From assembly GCA_002725475.1 (NCBI GenBank), contig PBPH01000102.1, positions 1-14,604 on the forward strand: a stretch of DNA of 14,604 bases, given 5' to 3'. Positions 14,196 to 14,604 of this stretch are shown piece after piece. The notes beneath the pieces were generated by a model, which worked only from the letters and a program-made list of their open reading frames with translations, had not been told where the DNA came from and did not search any database. Origin of the DNA: Methanobacteriota archaeon. Its GTDB lineage: Archaea; Thermoplasmatota; Poseidoniia; Poseidoniales; Thalassarchaeaceae. Made by a program: the position numbers and the translations under genes. Each line of letters starts with the position of its first letter. Positions within the stretch are counted from its first letter, which is position 1.

Positions 14196-14604
14196 ATGAT
14201 TTCCGAATATTATCTACCTCTAACTGCTATTGGAGTGCTAATCGCTATCGTAATCTTGCCTTGGATATTCCTACGTATTGAAAAAACACTGGCAAGAGTT
14301 GCACTTACTGCCGTCTGGATGATTATGATTATCGGTATTACTTTCCTATATCTCGGATTTTTCTCAGACCACTATATGGGTCCCCAGATGGGATTCTCCA
14401 CTGAAGGTAACCCATTGAACTGGCTTCTGATTATTGTAGGGATTCTCAGTGCTGCACCGTTCGCGTTCACTGCGTTCAAAGACAAGTTGAAGAGGCCAAT
14501 TCGTTCATCTTTATTGATTGGTGTGGCGTTGTTCATACTCATTGGCCCTGCCATCTTCAACTCTGTAGCCTTCGAAATATACACTCAAGGAGGGGGCGAT
14601 TGGA
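14196..14604 (+). CDS. Multi-spanning membrane protein of unknown function, 3' partial
   Basis: The open frame begins at ATG 14196, four bases after the upstream stop, and continues without a stop to the window end (136 codons seen). Hydrophobic segments near residues 6-27, 33-55, 74-94 and 102-124 indicate four membrane helices with short loops, one containing a basic DKLKRPIRS stretch (96-104). There is no signal peptide or recognisable domain, and I do not recognise the family. The tight spacing suggests translational coupling with the PGF-CTERM protein, so the two may act together at the membrane. The sequence after the fourth helix (QGGGDW) may be close to the end of the protein. Confidence 0.7.
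   Translation, partial: MISEYYLPLTAIGVLIAIVILPWIFLRIEKTLARVALTAVWMIMIIGITFLYLGFFSDHYMGPQMGFSTEGNPLNWLLIIVGILSAAPFAFTAFKDKLKRPIRSSLLIGVALFILIGPAIFNSVAFEIYTQGGGDW

Overview
The window (about 40% GC by eye, no rRNA or tRNA) looks like a planktonic euryarchaeon of the Marine Group II / Poseidoniales type. This is an inference. It rests on a PGF-CTERM (archaeosortase A) sorting tail, very large secreted multidomain enzymes with acidic thrombospondin-type-3-like repeats and C-terminal membrane anchors, a GH57 amylopullulanase, many N-glycosylation sequons, and short archaeal-looking promoters. No marker gene in the window proves the lineage.

Left part (1-11421), an alpha-glucan locus. A 1287-residue secreted, membrane-anchored fusion protein (86-3949, +) combines a type-1 copper cupredoxin, a CBM48-like starch-binding domain, a GH13 alpha-amylase and an alpha/beta-hydrolase esterase. 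Convergent with it is a two-gene leftward operon: malQ (GH77 4-alpha-glucanotransferase, 5594-6856) followed by glgP (GT35 alpha-glucan phosphorylase, 3936-5555). Divergent from malQ is a 1503-residue secreted GH57 amylopullulanase-like protein (6910-11421, +). The two secreted hydrolases would cut starch or glycogen-like alpha-glucans at the cell surface. MalQ and GlgP, which lack signal peptides, would rearrange and phosphorolyse maltodextrins inside the cell to glucose-1-phosphate. No sugar transporter is present to join the two halves.

Right part (11422-14604), mixed genes. An aquaporin (11493-12200, +) has a pore-lining set resembling plant TIPs. A leftward pair follows: an RimB-like retropepsin-type protease (DUF785/PF05618, 12743-13201) and a PrxQ/BCP-type peroxiredoxin (12216-12677). 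Then come a rightward PGF-CTERM surface protein of unknown function (13370-14191) and, four bases later, a multi-spanning membrane protein that runs off the window end (14196-14604).

Regulatory candidates: a perfect 7+7 inverted repeat flanked by direct repeats before the GH13 fusion, a 12-bp palindrome in the 53-bp malQ/GH57 divergent promoter, an inverted repeat around a TATA-like element before the aquaporin, and a GC-rich hairpin touching the ribosome-binding site of the protease gene. No intergenic gap exceeds 170 bases. No CRISPR, insertion sequence or integrase was seen.
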